From Runella defluvii (GTDB lineage: Bacteria > Bacteroidota > Bacteroidia > Cytophagales > Spirosomataceae): a stretch of DNA of 64,000 nt. Of this stretch, positions 55,550-64,000 are shown piece by piece. Where the stretch lies: contig NZ_JACIBY010000005.1 of NCBI RefSeq assembly GCF_014195535.1, positions 245,807-309,806 on the forward strand. Reading direction: 5' to 3'. Numbering within the stretch: position 1 is the first letter of the stretch; each line of letters opens with the position of its first letter. The notes under the pieces were generated by a model. That model was not told the DNA's origin. It worked only from the letters and a program-made list of their open reading frames with translations, and did not search any database. A program made the position numbers and the translations under genes.

Positions 55550-56809
55550 TTATTTCAGGCTTACTTCGCCCGTTTTGCCTTTTTCTACGGCTTTCATCAC
55601 GCGGAAGAAATTGCCGCTCCAAATTTTCTCAATGTCTTTCTTTGAATACCCACGACGCACAAGTTCGATGGTCATGTTTTCGTATTGGCTTACGTCGAAG
55701 CAGTCGGCCAAAGCACCGCCACCGTCAAAGTCGGCACCCATTCCTACGTGGTCGATACCGATGAGCTTCACCATGTGGTCGATGTGGTCAATGGCATCTC
55801 TAACCGTGGCCAATTGAACAGGGAATTTTTTGTTCAACTCCATAAAATCAGCGCGGGCTTTTTGTTGTTCCGCTTCGGGCAAGGTCATCATTCCACGACG
55901 GTCTTTGATGTTGTATTTGGTATATAATGCCTTCATCGCCGCTTCCCTTTCGGCACTTGGTGGAATGGTTTTAACGTAATCGCTCAACAAGTTGAGTTGA
56001 ACAACACCGCCGTTTTTAGCCAATGCCTTTAGCATATCGTCGGTCAGGTTGCGCGGGTGATTACAAATAGCCTTAGCTCCTGAGTGTGTCGCTACCACGG
56101 GCACTTTCGAGAGGCGAATCACATCATAAAAAGTTGAATCTGACACGTGCGATACGTCAATAATCATCCCTAAGCGGTTCATTTCTTTCACAACTTGCTC
56201 ACCCAACGGGCTTAACCCTTGGTATTCAGCACCTTTTGGATCGGTAGAAGAATCACAAATGTCGTTGTTGCTCGAATGGCAAAGCGTCATATAACGCGTA
56301 CCCAAGTCATAAAACTTCTGCAACATCCCCAAATCGTGACCAATGGTGTAGCCGTTTTCTACCCCAATAAAAATCGCGCGTTTGCCCGTTTTACCAATCT
56401 TTATGGCTTCTTCGGGCGTTGTAGCCAAGGCAGCCATTGAGCTCGTATTTTTTAGCGAGGTATGAACCGCATCAAAAATCTCCAATGCCCGTTTTTTAGC
56501 CGTTTCGTGGCCTTCGGGCGTGCGCGGGCCTTGCCCCAAATACACCGCAAAAAAGATGGCATCTAAGCCACCGCGAACCATGCGTGGATAATCCACCTTG
56601 CTGTTGGTTGTGCGGGCATCGTTGTCTTTGGTGATGTCAAACCCTCCGCGGGCCAGCAGCATCGGCGTGTCGGCGTGCGTATCTAGCGTAAAGGCTTTGT
56701 CGTGGATTTTTTTTGCTTTTTTTAGCAAAGCAGCGTCATCTTGTGCCGAAACGGTAAAAGTCGCCGCCGCCAAACAGGCAGAAAGGGTGGAACGGAAAAG
56801 GTATTTCAT
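55550..56809 (-). CDS. Exported membrane dipeptidase (M19, renal dipeptidase family)
   Basis: The protein has 419 residues with a signal peptide ending 'TFTVSAQ'. The zinc-binding motif is 'TLDTHADTPMLL', then 'IFIGVENGYTIGHDLGMLQK' with the bridging Glu, 'MIIDVSHVSDSTFYDV', 'PVVATHSGAKAICNHPRN' and 'IGIDHVGMGADFDGGG'. It cleaves dipeptides, including L-D or D-amino acid ones in some members. It lies downstream of susC-susD on the same strand but behind a terminator, suggesting linked peptide use. Confidence 0.95.
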   Translation of the reverse strand: MKYLFRSTLSACLAAATFTVSAQDDAALLKKAKKIHDKAFTLDTHADTPMLLARGGFDITKDNDARTTNSKVDYPRMVRGGLDAIFFAVYLGQGPRTPEGHETAKKRALEIFDAVHTSLKNTSSMAALATTPEEAIKIGKTGKRAIFIGVENGYTIGHDLGMLQKFYDLGTRYMTLCHSSNNDICDSSTDPKGAEYQGLSPLGEQVVKEMNRLGMIIDVSHVSDSTFYDVIRLSKVPVVATHSGAKAICNHPRNLTDDMLKALAKNGGVVQLNLLSDYVKTIPPSAEREAAMKALYTKYNIKDRRGMMTLPEAEQQKARADFMELNKKFPVQLATVRDAIDHIDHMVKLIGIDHVGMGADFDGGGALADCFDVSQYENMTIELVRRGYSKKDIEKIWSGNFFRVMKAVEKGKTGEVSLK

Positions 56810-56876
56810 GGGAATGGTTAACTAGTTTATTGAGAAACAAATGAACAATCAAAAAAACCTAATTATCAGTAAATTG

Positions 56877-56912
56877 CCAAAAACCCACAGCCAAAAGAGC
56901 TGGGGTTTTTGG
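56877..56912 (-). terminator. Terminator between susD and dipeptidase genes
   Basis: CCAAAAACCC (56877-56886) and GGGTTTTTGG (56903-56912), with inner CAGC/GCTG pairs and an AAAAGAG-type loop. Confidence 0.8.
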
Positions 56913-56937
56913 ATAGAACAATGTATGTATGAATCAC

Positions 56938-58398
56938 TTACTTGGCAAACCAAAGTTTTAGCTTCATGTCGTTGACACCTCCCTGGGCTTTCAAGGCCGC
57001 ACTAAAATTGGTGTAATTCAGTGATTCTTCCGAGCCTGGATAGGGCAAACGCGTTGGAATAACACCTCCGTTTACGTTGATAACTGCTGGTTTCAATTCA
57101 GGAATACCCGTACGACGGAATTCCGTCCAAGCTTCAACGCCTTGTCCGTACATCGCAATCCATTTTTGTTCCATGATTTGCTTGTAACCATCGGCTCCTG
57201 ATTTAAGCACGTTGGCGGCTAAGTAGTCCGCCCCCACGGTTAGTTTGTATTGGCTATGCGACGCCGTGATGGCATTGGTATAGTTAGTAGCCACATCGCC
57301 CGCAGCTGTGATACCTTTGTAAGCCATCTCGGCTTTGATAAACAACAATTCTGCGTAAGACATGATTACGCCCGGTGCCGTCGCGCTCACAAAAAACGCT
57401 CCAACTTTCGAGGTTTTCGATAAGCCTAGCGTATTGGCATCGGCATTTGACAACCCGTTTGGTACGCCTTTATAATCTCCTCCGTCGGCAGGTTTATCGG
57501 CATATACGGCCAAGCGCGCATCTTTCAAGGCCGCCAGCTTATTCACAAGCGTAGCACTTACGCGGTGATCGTCGCGCGTTTTGCGGTTTTGGTTAATCGG
57601 ATTGTTGTTGTTTGTTGCATCAATGTAATTTAACTGAATATTCTCCGACACTGACCCAATCACAGGGTACTTAGCGGGGTCGCTCAAAATTCGGTTGATT
57701 TCGGCTTTTACATCAATGGCCGCGTCGGTTTTGCCCAACATCCGATTCAACAAGCGAAGGCTCAACGAATTGGCAAATTTTTTCCACTTTGTCACGTCAT
57801 TGGCAAACAAAATATCGCCCGCAATCGCCTTGGTTTTGTCCGTTGCATCAATCATGTCGTTGGCCGTTTTGAGGTCTTTGATTAGACCTGCATACACGTC
57901 TTTTTGGGTGTCATACGCAGGTTGTAACTCTCCTTCCAGCCCTTGCAGCGACTTAGAATACGGGATGTCTCCGTAAATATCCGTCAGTAGCGAATACACC
58001 CACGAGCGCATGATGATGGCCACGGCTTGGTAATTGGGGTTTTTAATCTCTGCCCCAATTTTATAAATACGTTGATAATCGGCCAAGGCTTCGATGTGGA
58101 ACGTTTGCCAAGTATCGCTATACACACTGCTTGAGATAGAATACTGGTCGATGTCGGTGTATTGGATTCGCGCCCAATACTGCGGAATTAAGTTACCAAT
58201 ATCCATTCCCAGCGAGCCGCCCCAATAGGTATCAACCGCACTCTGAATTCCGTGCGGCAAAAACAGGTCGGCCGTTGCCGTAGCTGGGGCATTGGGATTG
58301 GTATTCATTTCGTCAAATTTGTCGGTGCACGCCGAGACACTCAGCATCACCGCCGCCAACGCGGCTTTGTATCGGAAAGAAGAAAAAAGTCTTTTCAT
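56938..58398 (-). CDS. SusD/RagB-family surface lipoprotein
   Basis: The protein has 486 residues. The lipobox is 'LSVSAC' (Cys24), followed by TDKFDEMNTNPNAP, the standard start of SusD-like group 2 proteins. TPR-like helices and a final 'LPYPGSEESLNYTNFSAAL' block are typical. It forms the lid on the partner SusC channel and binds the substrate outside the cell. No glycoside hydrolase is nearby; an M19 dipeptidase is, so peptides are a better guess than glycans (inference). Confidence 0.92.
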   Translation of the reverse strand: MKRLFSSFRYKAALAAVMLSVSACTDKFDEMNTNPNAPATATADLFLPHGIQSAVDTYWGGSLGMDIGNLIPQYWARIQYTDIDQYSISSSVYSDTWQTFHIEALADYQRIYKIGAEIKNPNYQAVAIIMRSWVYSLLTDIYGDIPYSKSLQGLEGELQPAYDTQKDVYAGLIKDLKTANDMIDATDKTKAIAGDILFANDVTKWKKFANSLSLRLLNRMLGKTDAAIDVKAEINRILSDPAKYPVIGSVSENIQLNYIDATNNNNPINQNRKTRDDHRVSATLVNKLAALKDARLAVYADKPADGGDYKGVPNGLSNADANTLGLSKTSKVGAFFVSATAPGVIMSYAELLFIKAEMAYKGITAAGDVATNYTNAITASHSQYKLTVGADYLAANVLKSGADGYKQIMEQKWIAMYGQGVEAWTEFRRTGIPELKPAVINVNGGVIPTRLPYPGSEESLNYTNFSAALKAQGGVNDMKLKLWFAK

Positions 58399-58424
58399 TG
58401 TCGTAATAGAAAAATTATGTGATA

Positions 58425-58546
58425 GGTCAGACGACAGTCAGACCATAACTTTTTAACGAAGGTCAGACGACAGTCAGACCGATGATTATGTGATAGGTCA
58501 AACGACAACCAAACCGATAAAAATACGGTCTGACTACCGTCTGACC
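58425..58546. repeat. Four copies of the 11-bp-phased GTCTGAC repeat between susC and susD
   Basis: GGTCAGACGACAGTCAGACC occurs at 58425-58444 and 58461-58480, a diverged copy GGTCAAACGACAACCAAACC at 58496-58515, and an inverted copy GGTCTGACTACCGTCTGACC at 58527-58546. Two copies share the preceding ATTATGTGATA. It is the same family as 16066-16187. Confidence 0.9.
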
Positions 58547-58555
58547 TTAACACCT

Positions 58556-61500
58556 TTACAAGCTAAAACTGATGTTAAAGCCAACCGAGCGGGTTGTTGG
58601 GATTTGACCATTTTCGATTCCCTGCAAATTGCCATCGTTGTAGAAACTGGTTTCAGGATCGATGTGTGGCACATTGCTATGAATCAACCAGAGGTTACGG
58701 CCTACGACCGACACCGTAATGTCGCGAACAGGTAATTTTTTAATCAACTGATTGCTAAGCATGTAACTCAATCTCACTTCGCGAAGTTTTACGTAGCTAC
58801 CATCAAAAATCGTCATTTCGTTGTTGGTCAACGCATAGTATTTGTGGTGCCATTCTTCCGACGAAATCTTGGTTGTGTTTGGTACATATACAGGTTCGGT
58901 AGCAGAGCCAGTATTAACAACTCCTTCGCCAATGATTCCTGTTTCGCGCCCTAACACCGTCTCAGCCAATACCCCCGTATAACGACCGATGTTCACACTT
59001 TGCGAGAAGATATCCCCGCCGTATTTTACATCAACCAAGGTGCTCAACGAAACGCTCTTGTACGTAAATGTATTCTGCAAACCGCCCAACCACTTTGGCG
59101 TGAAACTTCCTAAGATACGGCGGGTTGGGTTGAGCGTTGGATAGCCACTTTTATCGTAAATGATATTACCGCTTGGGTCACGGGCAAAACCTTGTCCGAA
59201 GAACGTACCGTAAGGCTGCCCTACACGTGCTTCGATGGTCATCCCGCGAACGGTTCCTAAGGTGTAGGTTGTTAAGCCATCGGCCAATTCGATTACTTTG
59301 TTTTGGTTACGTGCCCAGTTAACTGCCACATCCCACTGAAAATCACCCACTTTTACAGGCGTAGCACTGAGTTGTACTTCAATTCCTTTGTTTTCGATTT
59401 TTCCAGCGTTCAACAATTTAGAGTTAAAGCCCGTTGTTTGCGAGATATTTACGTCCAAAATCTGGTTCGACGACTGTTTGTTGTAGTACGTTACGTCCAA
59501 ACCTACGCGGTTGCGCCAAAACTTAAATTCTGCCCCGATTTCGTACGAGTTTGTTAACTCTGGTTTGAGGGAAGCGTTCAACATCGCGTTATTTTCTGAC
59601 AACGAAGGCGTGCTACCCCAAGGATTTTCGTATTTGTAGGCTTGAATCAAACGATAGGCGTCGGTGTCGTTCCCTACACGGGCAATCCCTGCGCGTACTT
59701 TGGCAAATGATAATACAGGGGAGTTTAAGCCCAAAATGTCGGTTACAATGGCACTCAATGCCGCCGATGGGTAGAAATACGAGCGGTTGTTGGCAGGTAA
59801 GGTACTCGACCAGTCGTTTCGTGCTGTCAAATCCAAGAAAAGATAGTTGCGGAATCCGAAGTTAGCCGCGGCATAAACACTGTTTACTGCTTTTTCGGAG
59901 AAAGAGTTTTCGGCCACTTTGGCTTGGCGAGAATTACCGAGGTTCCACACGCGCGGAATGGCTAATTCAGTCGCCCCCATATAATTCCGTTGGTAATAAT
60001 TGCTACGGTGGTTAGCGCCCACGTTGGCCGACACGTCAAAGTCACCAAACTTGCGGGTCGCGCTCAACAATACATCCGAGTTCGATTCCCGAATAAAAAT
60101 CTGCTCTTCATTGTAGCTATCGTACTGTTTCGCACCGTTGAGGTTGTCGATACGGGCTGCATTTTTGGTTTTGCGACGGTCAATATACACGTCCGTTCCT
60201 GAACGCCCTGTCAATGTCAACCAGTCGTTAAATTTATACGTAGCAGCCAAGTTTCCATATACACGGTCGCGTTGGTTAAACTTCGTACTCAAATTCAACA
60301 CGTAGTACGGGTTTGTCCAGTAGTTGTAGTTCCAGTTGTACTGATAAATGCTGTTGGGAGCTTGGTAATTTTTCAACTTCTCCATATCCACTTGGCGACC
60401 AAACCAAATAAAATAAAGCCCCCAGTTGGTGCGGTTATCACTACCGTCCACCACATAGTTACCCGTTGCGCGGATGCTCAATTTTTTGGTCAAATTCCAT
60501 CCTGCGTTCAACGAAACCGTACGGCGTTTGTAATCGGTGTTTGGCAAAATTCCCGTTTGGCTCAAGTTGGTAAACGAAAGACGGAAGTCTCCTTTCTCAT
60601 TTCCGCCCGTAATGGCGATGTTGTTGGTATAAGTTTTACCTGTTTCAAAAAAGTTGGTAACGTTATCAGGATGAGGCACAAAAGGAGTCGCCGTACGAAC
60701 GCCATTAGCATCCAGCGGCGAATCAAACTGTGGAAGCAAGCGACCGTCCATTTTAGGACCCCAGCTTTCGTCCACTCCGTCGTTGACACCTTTGCCCGTT
60801 CCGTCCACAAACGAAAACAAGCCCTTGTTTCCTTGGCCGTACTCGTTTTGCCATTCAGGAAGACGGAAAGGGGTATCAAAAGCGGTGTTAGAGTTGACCG
60901 AAACGCCAATACCTTTCGCGCCTTTTCCACTTTTGGTCGTAATCAAAATAACGCCGTTAGCACCGCGCGAACCGTACAAAGCCGCTGCGCTTGGCCCTTT
61001 TAGTACGCTCACGTTTTCAATGTCATCGGGGTTAATCGACGCCGCACCGTTTCCGTAGTCAACACCCGTTCCTGAGCCGTAGTTACCGTTGTCGATGGGC
61101 ACACCGTCAACCACAAAAAGCGGCTGGTTGTTGCTCCCAATGGAGCTTGTACCACGAATCAAAATCCGCGACGACGCCCCTGGTGCACCGTTCGAGCCCG
61201 TAATTTGTACCCCAGCCACTTTTCCAGCCAAGGCATTGACAAAGTTGGTGGTCCGAGCTTGTGTCATTTGTTTTCCGCTTACCTCTTGCACCGAATAGCC
61301 CAAAGCTTTCTTTTCACGGGCAATACCCAAGGCAGTGACAACGACCTCGTTCAAAATGGACGCATCTTCTACCATCGTAATGTTGAACGAAGTTTGCGCG
61401 CCGATAGCAATCTCTTGGGGCTTGTAACCGATAAACGAAAGCACTAGCGTAGTGGCACTAGGAGGAGCGGAGAGGCTAAACTCTCCCGTAGAACTGGCCG

Positions 61501-61660
61501 AAGTACCTCGGTCAGTACCTTTGATGACGATACTGGTTCCAGGAAGTGGAGCGCCGTCTTTGTCAAGGACTTTTCCTTTTAAAACGCGGTCTTGTGCGTG
61601 ACTGACCAAGCATGTCAGCATCGCACCTACTAAACAGAGAGTGGATAAAAACTTTCTCAT
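58556..61660 (-). CDS. SusC/RagA-family TonB-linked outer-membrane transporter
   Basis: The protein has 1034 residues. The signal peptide ends 'LVSHAQ'. A carboxypeptidase-regulatory-like domain follows (about 25-105, 'GKVLDKDGAPLPGTSIVIKG'), then the plug with 'NEVVVTALGIAREKKALGYS' and 'LFVVDGVPIDNG', and 'LKGPSAAALYGSRGANGVIL'. The barrel ends 'SVGFNISFSL'. It imports substrate captured by the SusD partner, which is coded 157 bp downstream. The spacer holds four GTCTGAC repeats. Confidence 0.96.
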   Translation of the reverse strand: MRKFLSTLCLVGAMLTCLVSHAQDRVLKGKVLDKDGAPLPGTSIVIKGTDRGTSASSTGEFSLSAPPSATTLVLSFIGYKPQEIAIGAQTSFNITMVEDASILNEVVVTALGIAREKKALGYSVQEVSGKQMTQARTTNFVNALAGKVAGVQITGSNGAPGASSRILIRGTSSIGSNNQPLFVVDGVPIDNGNYGSGTGVDYGNGAASINPDDIENVSVLKGPSAAALYGSRGANGVILITTKSGKGAKGIGVSVNSNTAFDTPFRLPEWQNEYGQGNKGLFSFVDGTGKGVNDGVDESWGPKMDGRLLPQFDSPLDANGVRTATPFVPHPDNVTNFFETGKTYTNNIAITGGNEKGDFRLSFTNLSQTGILPNTDYKRRTVSLNAGWNLTKKLSIRATGNYVVDGSDNRTNWGLYFIWFGRQVDMEKLKNYQAPNSIYQYNWNYNYWTNPYYVLNLSTKFNQRDRVYGNLAATYKFNDWLTLTGRSGTDVYIDRRKTKNAARIDNLNGAKQYDSYNEEQIFIRESNSDVLLSATRKFGDFDVSANVGANHRSNYYQRNYMGATELAIPRVWNLGNSRQAKVAENSFSEKAVNSVYAAANFGFRNYLFLDLTARNDWSSTLPANNRSYFYPSAALSAIVTDILGLNSPVLSFAKVRAGIARVGNDTDAYRLIQAYKYENPWGSTPSLSENNAMLNASLKPELTNSYEIGAEFKFWRNRVGLDVTYYNKQSSNQILDVNISQTTGFNSKLLNAGKIENKGIEVQLSATPVKVGDFQWDVAVNWARNQNKVIELADGLTTYTLGTVRGMTIEARVGQPYGTFFGQGFARDPSGNIIYDKSGYPTLNPTRRILGSFTPKWLGGLQNTFTYKSVSLSTLVDVKYGGDIFSQSVNIGRYTGVLAETVLGRETGIIGEGVVNTGSATEPVYVPNTTKISSEEWHHKYYALTNNEMTIFDGSYVKLREVRLSYMLSNQLIKKLPVRDITVSVVGRNLWLIHSNVPHIDPETSFYNDGNLQGIENGQIPTTRSVGFNISFSL

Positions 61661-62079
61661 GGGCGAACTATATTAAGTTATTGGGTAATAATGGTAATTT
61701 TCCAATAATTCTCTCGCATTCGTAGGACGAAATAGAGAGGCTTAATTCTTACATAGTTGCGGCCATTCAGAATTAAAATATGCAATTATAAAGAGCGAAA
61801 AATCTTTTGTTGCTTGGCAATAAACGTGCACAAGTTTATGGCAAATAAGAGTATTTTCCAATGATTATTTCAAAGAAAGTCAAATTTTCAAATTAATTAT
61901 TGGTTAAATTATATCTGTTAACAATAAACAAAACAGGATTCTATTAGCGAAAAAACGAAAGCCAGAAAAATACTCAAGAAATATAACTATTTCACTATTC
62001 TGCACTTGCTAAGGTTCAAACAAAAAAAGACACAGAAGTTGCCCCCTGTGTCTTTTTTATGTTTAAAAAAATTGAACGC
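61661..62079. other. Intergenic region upstream of susC
   Basis: It should contain the susC promoter. I see only a near-match, TATAATTG on the minus strand (about plus 61785-61792), to the -7 consensus. The part from 61800 to 62020 is AT-rich without a recognisable gene; the right end holds the terminator of the next gene. Confidence 0.5.
62022..62058 (-). terminator. Terminator after the Bax-inhibitor-1-like gene
   Basis: AAAAAAGACACAG (62023-62035) and CTGTGTCTTTTTT (62046-62058), 10-nt loop; it can work in both directions. Confidence 0.88.
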
Positions 62080-62814
62080 CTAGTCGCGGCTTGAGAGCTT
62101 GGATAACAAGCGAAGTACTTCTATGTACAACCACACGATGGTGACAATCATCCCAAATGCGCAGTACCATTCCATGTATTTGGGCGCGCCATAAGCCGCA
62201 CCTTGCTCGATTCTGTCGAGGTCAAGTACTAAATTGAAGGCTGCTAACCCCACTACAAACAACGAAAAGCCGATTCCGAACCAGCCTGTGTCATAAATCA
62301 GCGGCATTTCGATGCTAAACATGCGTAAAACCATGGCTACCAAGTAAAAAATAGCCACACCCGCCGTAGCTGCCATCACCGTCCGTTTGAACGTGGGTGT
62401 AGCGCGAATGACCCCCGCTTTGTACAAACCGACCATCCCCGCCAAAATGGCAAAAGTGAGCAACACCGCCGATAAGCCAATGCCTGGGTACATACTTTCA
62501 AATACCAACGTGATTGCCCCCACAAAAACCCCTTCGACCACGGCATAAATGGGCGCAAGCGTGGGCGCGAGCTGTTGTTTAAAAGCCAAAATAAGGGCAA
62601 TCACAAAACCTGCAATTGCGCCGCCGATGGCCAAAGGCATGATAAGTGCAGGATTGGAGGCAAACAAAAACCAACTGCCCGCAGCAGAAGCAATGACCAA
62701 TACGCCTAATAAAATGATTTTGTTGACTGTACCTTGGACAGTCATCGCTCCTTGCCCAATGCCTTCTTGGGCGGCTTTGATGAATGATTTTTCGGATAAG
62801 GTTGGATTCGCCAT
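62080..62814 (-). CDS. Bax inhibitor-1/YccA family membrane protein
   Basis: The protein has 244 residues with seven predicted membrane helices after a 30-residue soluble N-terminus. 'TLVFESMYPGIGLSAVLLTF' and the last helices 'NLVLDLDRIEQGAAYGAPKY' followed by 'WLYIEVLRLLSK' match the YbhL/YccA subgroup, where the conserved Asp/Glu residues are proposed to form a pH-gated calcium leak. The role in bacteria is not settled. Confidence 0.92.
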   Translation of the reverse strand: MANPTLSEKSFIKAAQEGIGQGAMTVQGTVNKIILLGVLVIASAAGSWFLFASNPALIMPLAIGGAIAGFVIALILAFKQQLAPTLAPIYAVVEGVFVGAITLVFESMYPGIGLSAVLLTFAILAGMVGLYKAGVIRATPTFKRTVMAATAGVAIFYLVAMVLRMFSIEMPLIYDTGWFGIGFSLFVVGLAAFNLVLDLDRIEQGAAYGAPKYMEWYCAFGMIVTIVWLYIEVLRLLSKLSSRD

Positions 62815-62896
62815 AGCTGGATTATTTTTTGTAAAAAACGTTTATAGACGACAATTTATGCGGTTTTTAGGTAAAACCAAAGACTTTTTCATTGAA

Positions 62897-63712
62897 TTAA
62901 ATTCGCCGTTTCCAACTCAACGACACCTCATCTCCCACTTTCAAGTCGTTGGGCCAAGGAGCAGAAGCACTAAGGCGTATTTGCATCGTATCGGTTTCGA
63001 GATAACCATTCTCACGGTCTAATTTTGTGATGACACCCCACATAGGCGTGGGCTCAGGGGCTTTGTCTTCGTCCGTTTTTACCCGTCCACGCTCGATTTC
63101 AACCTTTCGGTCGGCCAACTGACGAATGTCTTCTTGACTGTGAGTGACTAGCAACGTCGTCGTTTGGAATTGTTGATGCAAATCGCCCAACACTTCCCGC
63201 AGGCTTTGAGCAGTAGTAGCATCAAGCGACGCAAACGGCTCGTCCAACAACAACACCTTGGGTCGCCGTACCAACGCCCGCGCCAACGCTACTCGCTGCC
63301 GCTGCCCTCCCGACAGCGCGTCGGGCTTTCGATACGCAAGCGACTCTAAACCAATCTTTTGCAGCAATTCATCAATCAACGCATCTTTCGGCGACGCGGC
63401 AGCATAGGCCAAGTTTTCGCGAACAGTCATGTTAGGAAAAAGCGCCGAATCTTGAAAAACAAAGCCAATCGAGCGTTGCTGAACGGGTACATTTATCTTG
63501 GAAGAAGTATCCAACCACGTATCACCGTCCACGACAATTCGACCCACCACAGGCGTTTCTAAACCTGCCAGCAACCGCAATAAGGTCGTTTTTCCAGCCC
63601 CAGACGCCCCGTATAAAGCCGTCAGGCTATGCGACTCCAACGAAAGCTGAATACGTAGCTCTCCCTGACCATCGGCAAAAAGACGCGGCAGCTGTAGGTC
63701 AAGTTCTATCAT
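62897..63712 (-). CDS. modC: ABC transporter ATP-binding protein, molybdate (ModC)-like
   Basis: The protein has 271 residues. Walker A is GASGAGKTT, the Q-loop 'FVFQDSALFPNMTV', signature LSGGQRQRVALARAL, Walker B VLLLDEPFASLD and switch His in 'LLVTHSQED'. The C-terminal 60 residues look like a TOBE-type domain, as in ModC. It overlaps the permease gene by 4 bp (ATGA). Molybdate or tungstate is the likely substrate; the substrate call rests on family layout. Confidence 0.88.
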   Translation of the reverse strand: MIELDLQLPRLFADGQGELRIQLSLESHSLTALYGASGAGKTTLLRLLAGLETPVVGRIVVDGDTWLDTSSKINVPVQQRSIGFVFQDSALFPNMTVRENLAYAAASPKDALIDELLQKIGLESLAYRKPDALSGGQRQRVALARALVRRPKVLLLDEPFASLDATTAQSLREVLGDLHQQFQTTTLLVTHSQEDIRQLADRKVEIERGRVKTDEDKAPEPTPMWGVITKLDRENGYLETDTMQIRLSASAPWPNDLKVGDEVSLSWKRRI

Positions 63713-64000
63713 ACCGTCAAGCGTTTATTGAACCGATACACAAGTACTAGAATCACCAAAGAAATGACCAATAATAAAGCGGCATAACTGTGCGCAGCAG
63801 CATAATTGAGCGTTTCGACTTCATCATAAATGGCAATGGACGCTACGCGCGTCTGCCCTGGCAGGTTTCCTCCAATCATCAACACCAACCCAAATTCGCC
63901 AATGGTATGGGCAAAAGACAGCACAATACCCGTCAACAACGCAGGCTTACTATTGGGCAATAAGACTCGAAATAACGTAGTCGTACGCGATTTACCAAGC
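63709..64000 (-). CDS. modB: ABC transporter permease, molybdate (ModB)-like, truncated by window edge
   Basis: The frame is open to base 64000, so the N-terminal part is outside. The visible end has the EAA-type loop 'LPNSKPALLTGIVLSFAHTI' and 'GEFGLVLMIGGNLPGQTRV', a strong ModB signature, then a last membrane helix. It is coupled to the ATPase gene by an ATGA overlap. Confidence 0.88.
   Translation of the reverse strand, partial: LGKSRTTTLFRVLLPNSKPALLTGIVLSFAHTIGEFGLVLMIGGNLPGQTRVASIAIYDEVETLNYAAAHSYAALLLVISLVILVLVYRFNKRLTV

Noticed and set aside
60272-61003. 243-codon plus-strand frame opposite susC
   Set aside because: Antisense shadow of a clear SusC gene.

Overview
The window looks like chromosomal DNA from a Bacteroidota bacterium, most likely a Cytophagales member (Spirosomaceae/Cytophagaceae-like, for example near Runella or Dyadobacter; the genus is inference). 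The evidence is a SusC/SusD pair, a type-2-like long isoleucyl-tRNA synthetase, Bacteroidota promoters of the TTG-N19/20-TAnnTTTG type, Ig-like repeat proteins with dockerin-like C-termini, DUF433, UPF0323 and SPFH plus ribbon-helix-helix neighbours, and an atpD-atpC pair detached from the rest of the ATP synthase genes. Both window edges cut genes: a TonB receptor on the left and a molybdate-type permease on the right. No rRNA, tRNA, complete transposase, prophage or CRISPR array was seen.

Layout. 1-3.7 kb: a probable zinc-uptake locus (TonB receptor, ZigA-type COG0523 GTPase, surface-type lipoprotein) with two matching inverted repeats over the zigA promoter. 3.9-6.6 kb: queA, ispD, meaB. 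6.6-11.9 kb: two secreted proteins, one a large M43-like metalloprotease with seven near-identical 79-residue Ig-like repeats and a dockerin-like end. 12.2-15.7 kb: mtgA, hemW and an outer-membrane protein. 15.8-19.1 kb: SPFH protein, small RHH protein, and a PadR regulator translationally coupled to two paralogous membrane proteins. 19.2-25.4 kb: LpxH-like phosphatase, glycosyltransferase, lysS, a thioredoxin-like protein, an FNR-type reductase. 25.4-31.6 kb: cysteine desulfurase, YheT-like hydrolase, an unknown AT-rich gene between identical hairpins, a glutathionylspermidine-synthase-like/UPF0323 pair, mdh. 31.7-40.9 kb: propeller-cupredoxin fusion, Ig-like secreted protein, P1 peptidase, hemA, histidine kinase, membrane phosphatase-type protein. 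41.1-49.4 kb: atpDC, a large iron-sulfur membrane protein, NmrA-like protein, an ECF sigma factor with an unusual anti-sigma/beta-barrel protein, KDPG aldolase, FMN reductase. 49.5-62.8 kb: ileS, DUF2807 protein, DUF433 with a truncated toxin-like partner, MscS channel, M19 dipeptidase, SusD, SusC, Bax-inhibitor-1 protein. 62.9-64 kb: ModC/ModB-type ABC transporter.

Most genes are housekeeping or envelope functions. The unexplained signal is between the genes: a family of palindromes with a YTNA loop (mostly CTCA) but different stems at six loci or more, and an independent family of GTCTGAC direct repeats phased by 11 bp at two loci 42 kb apart. The other strong regulatory signals are the tandem operators at zigA and a concentric 36-bp palindrome covering the padR promoter.
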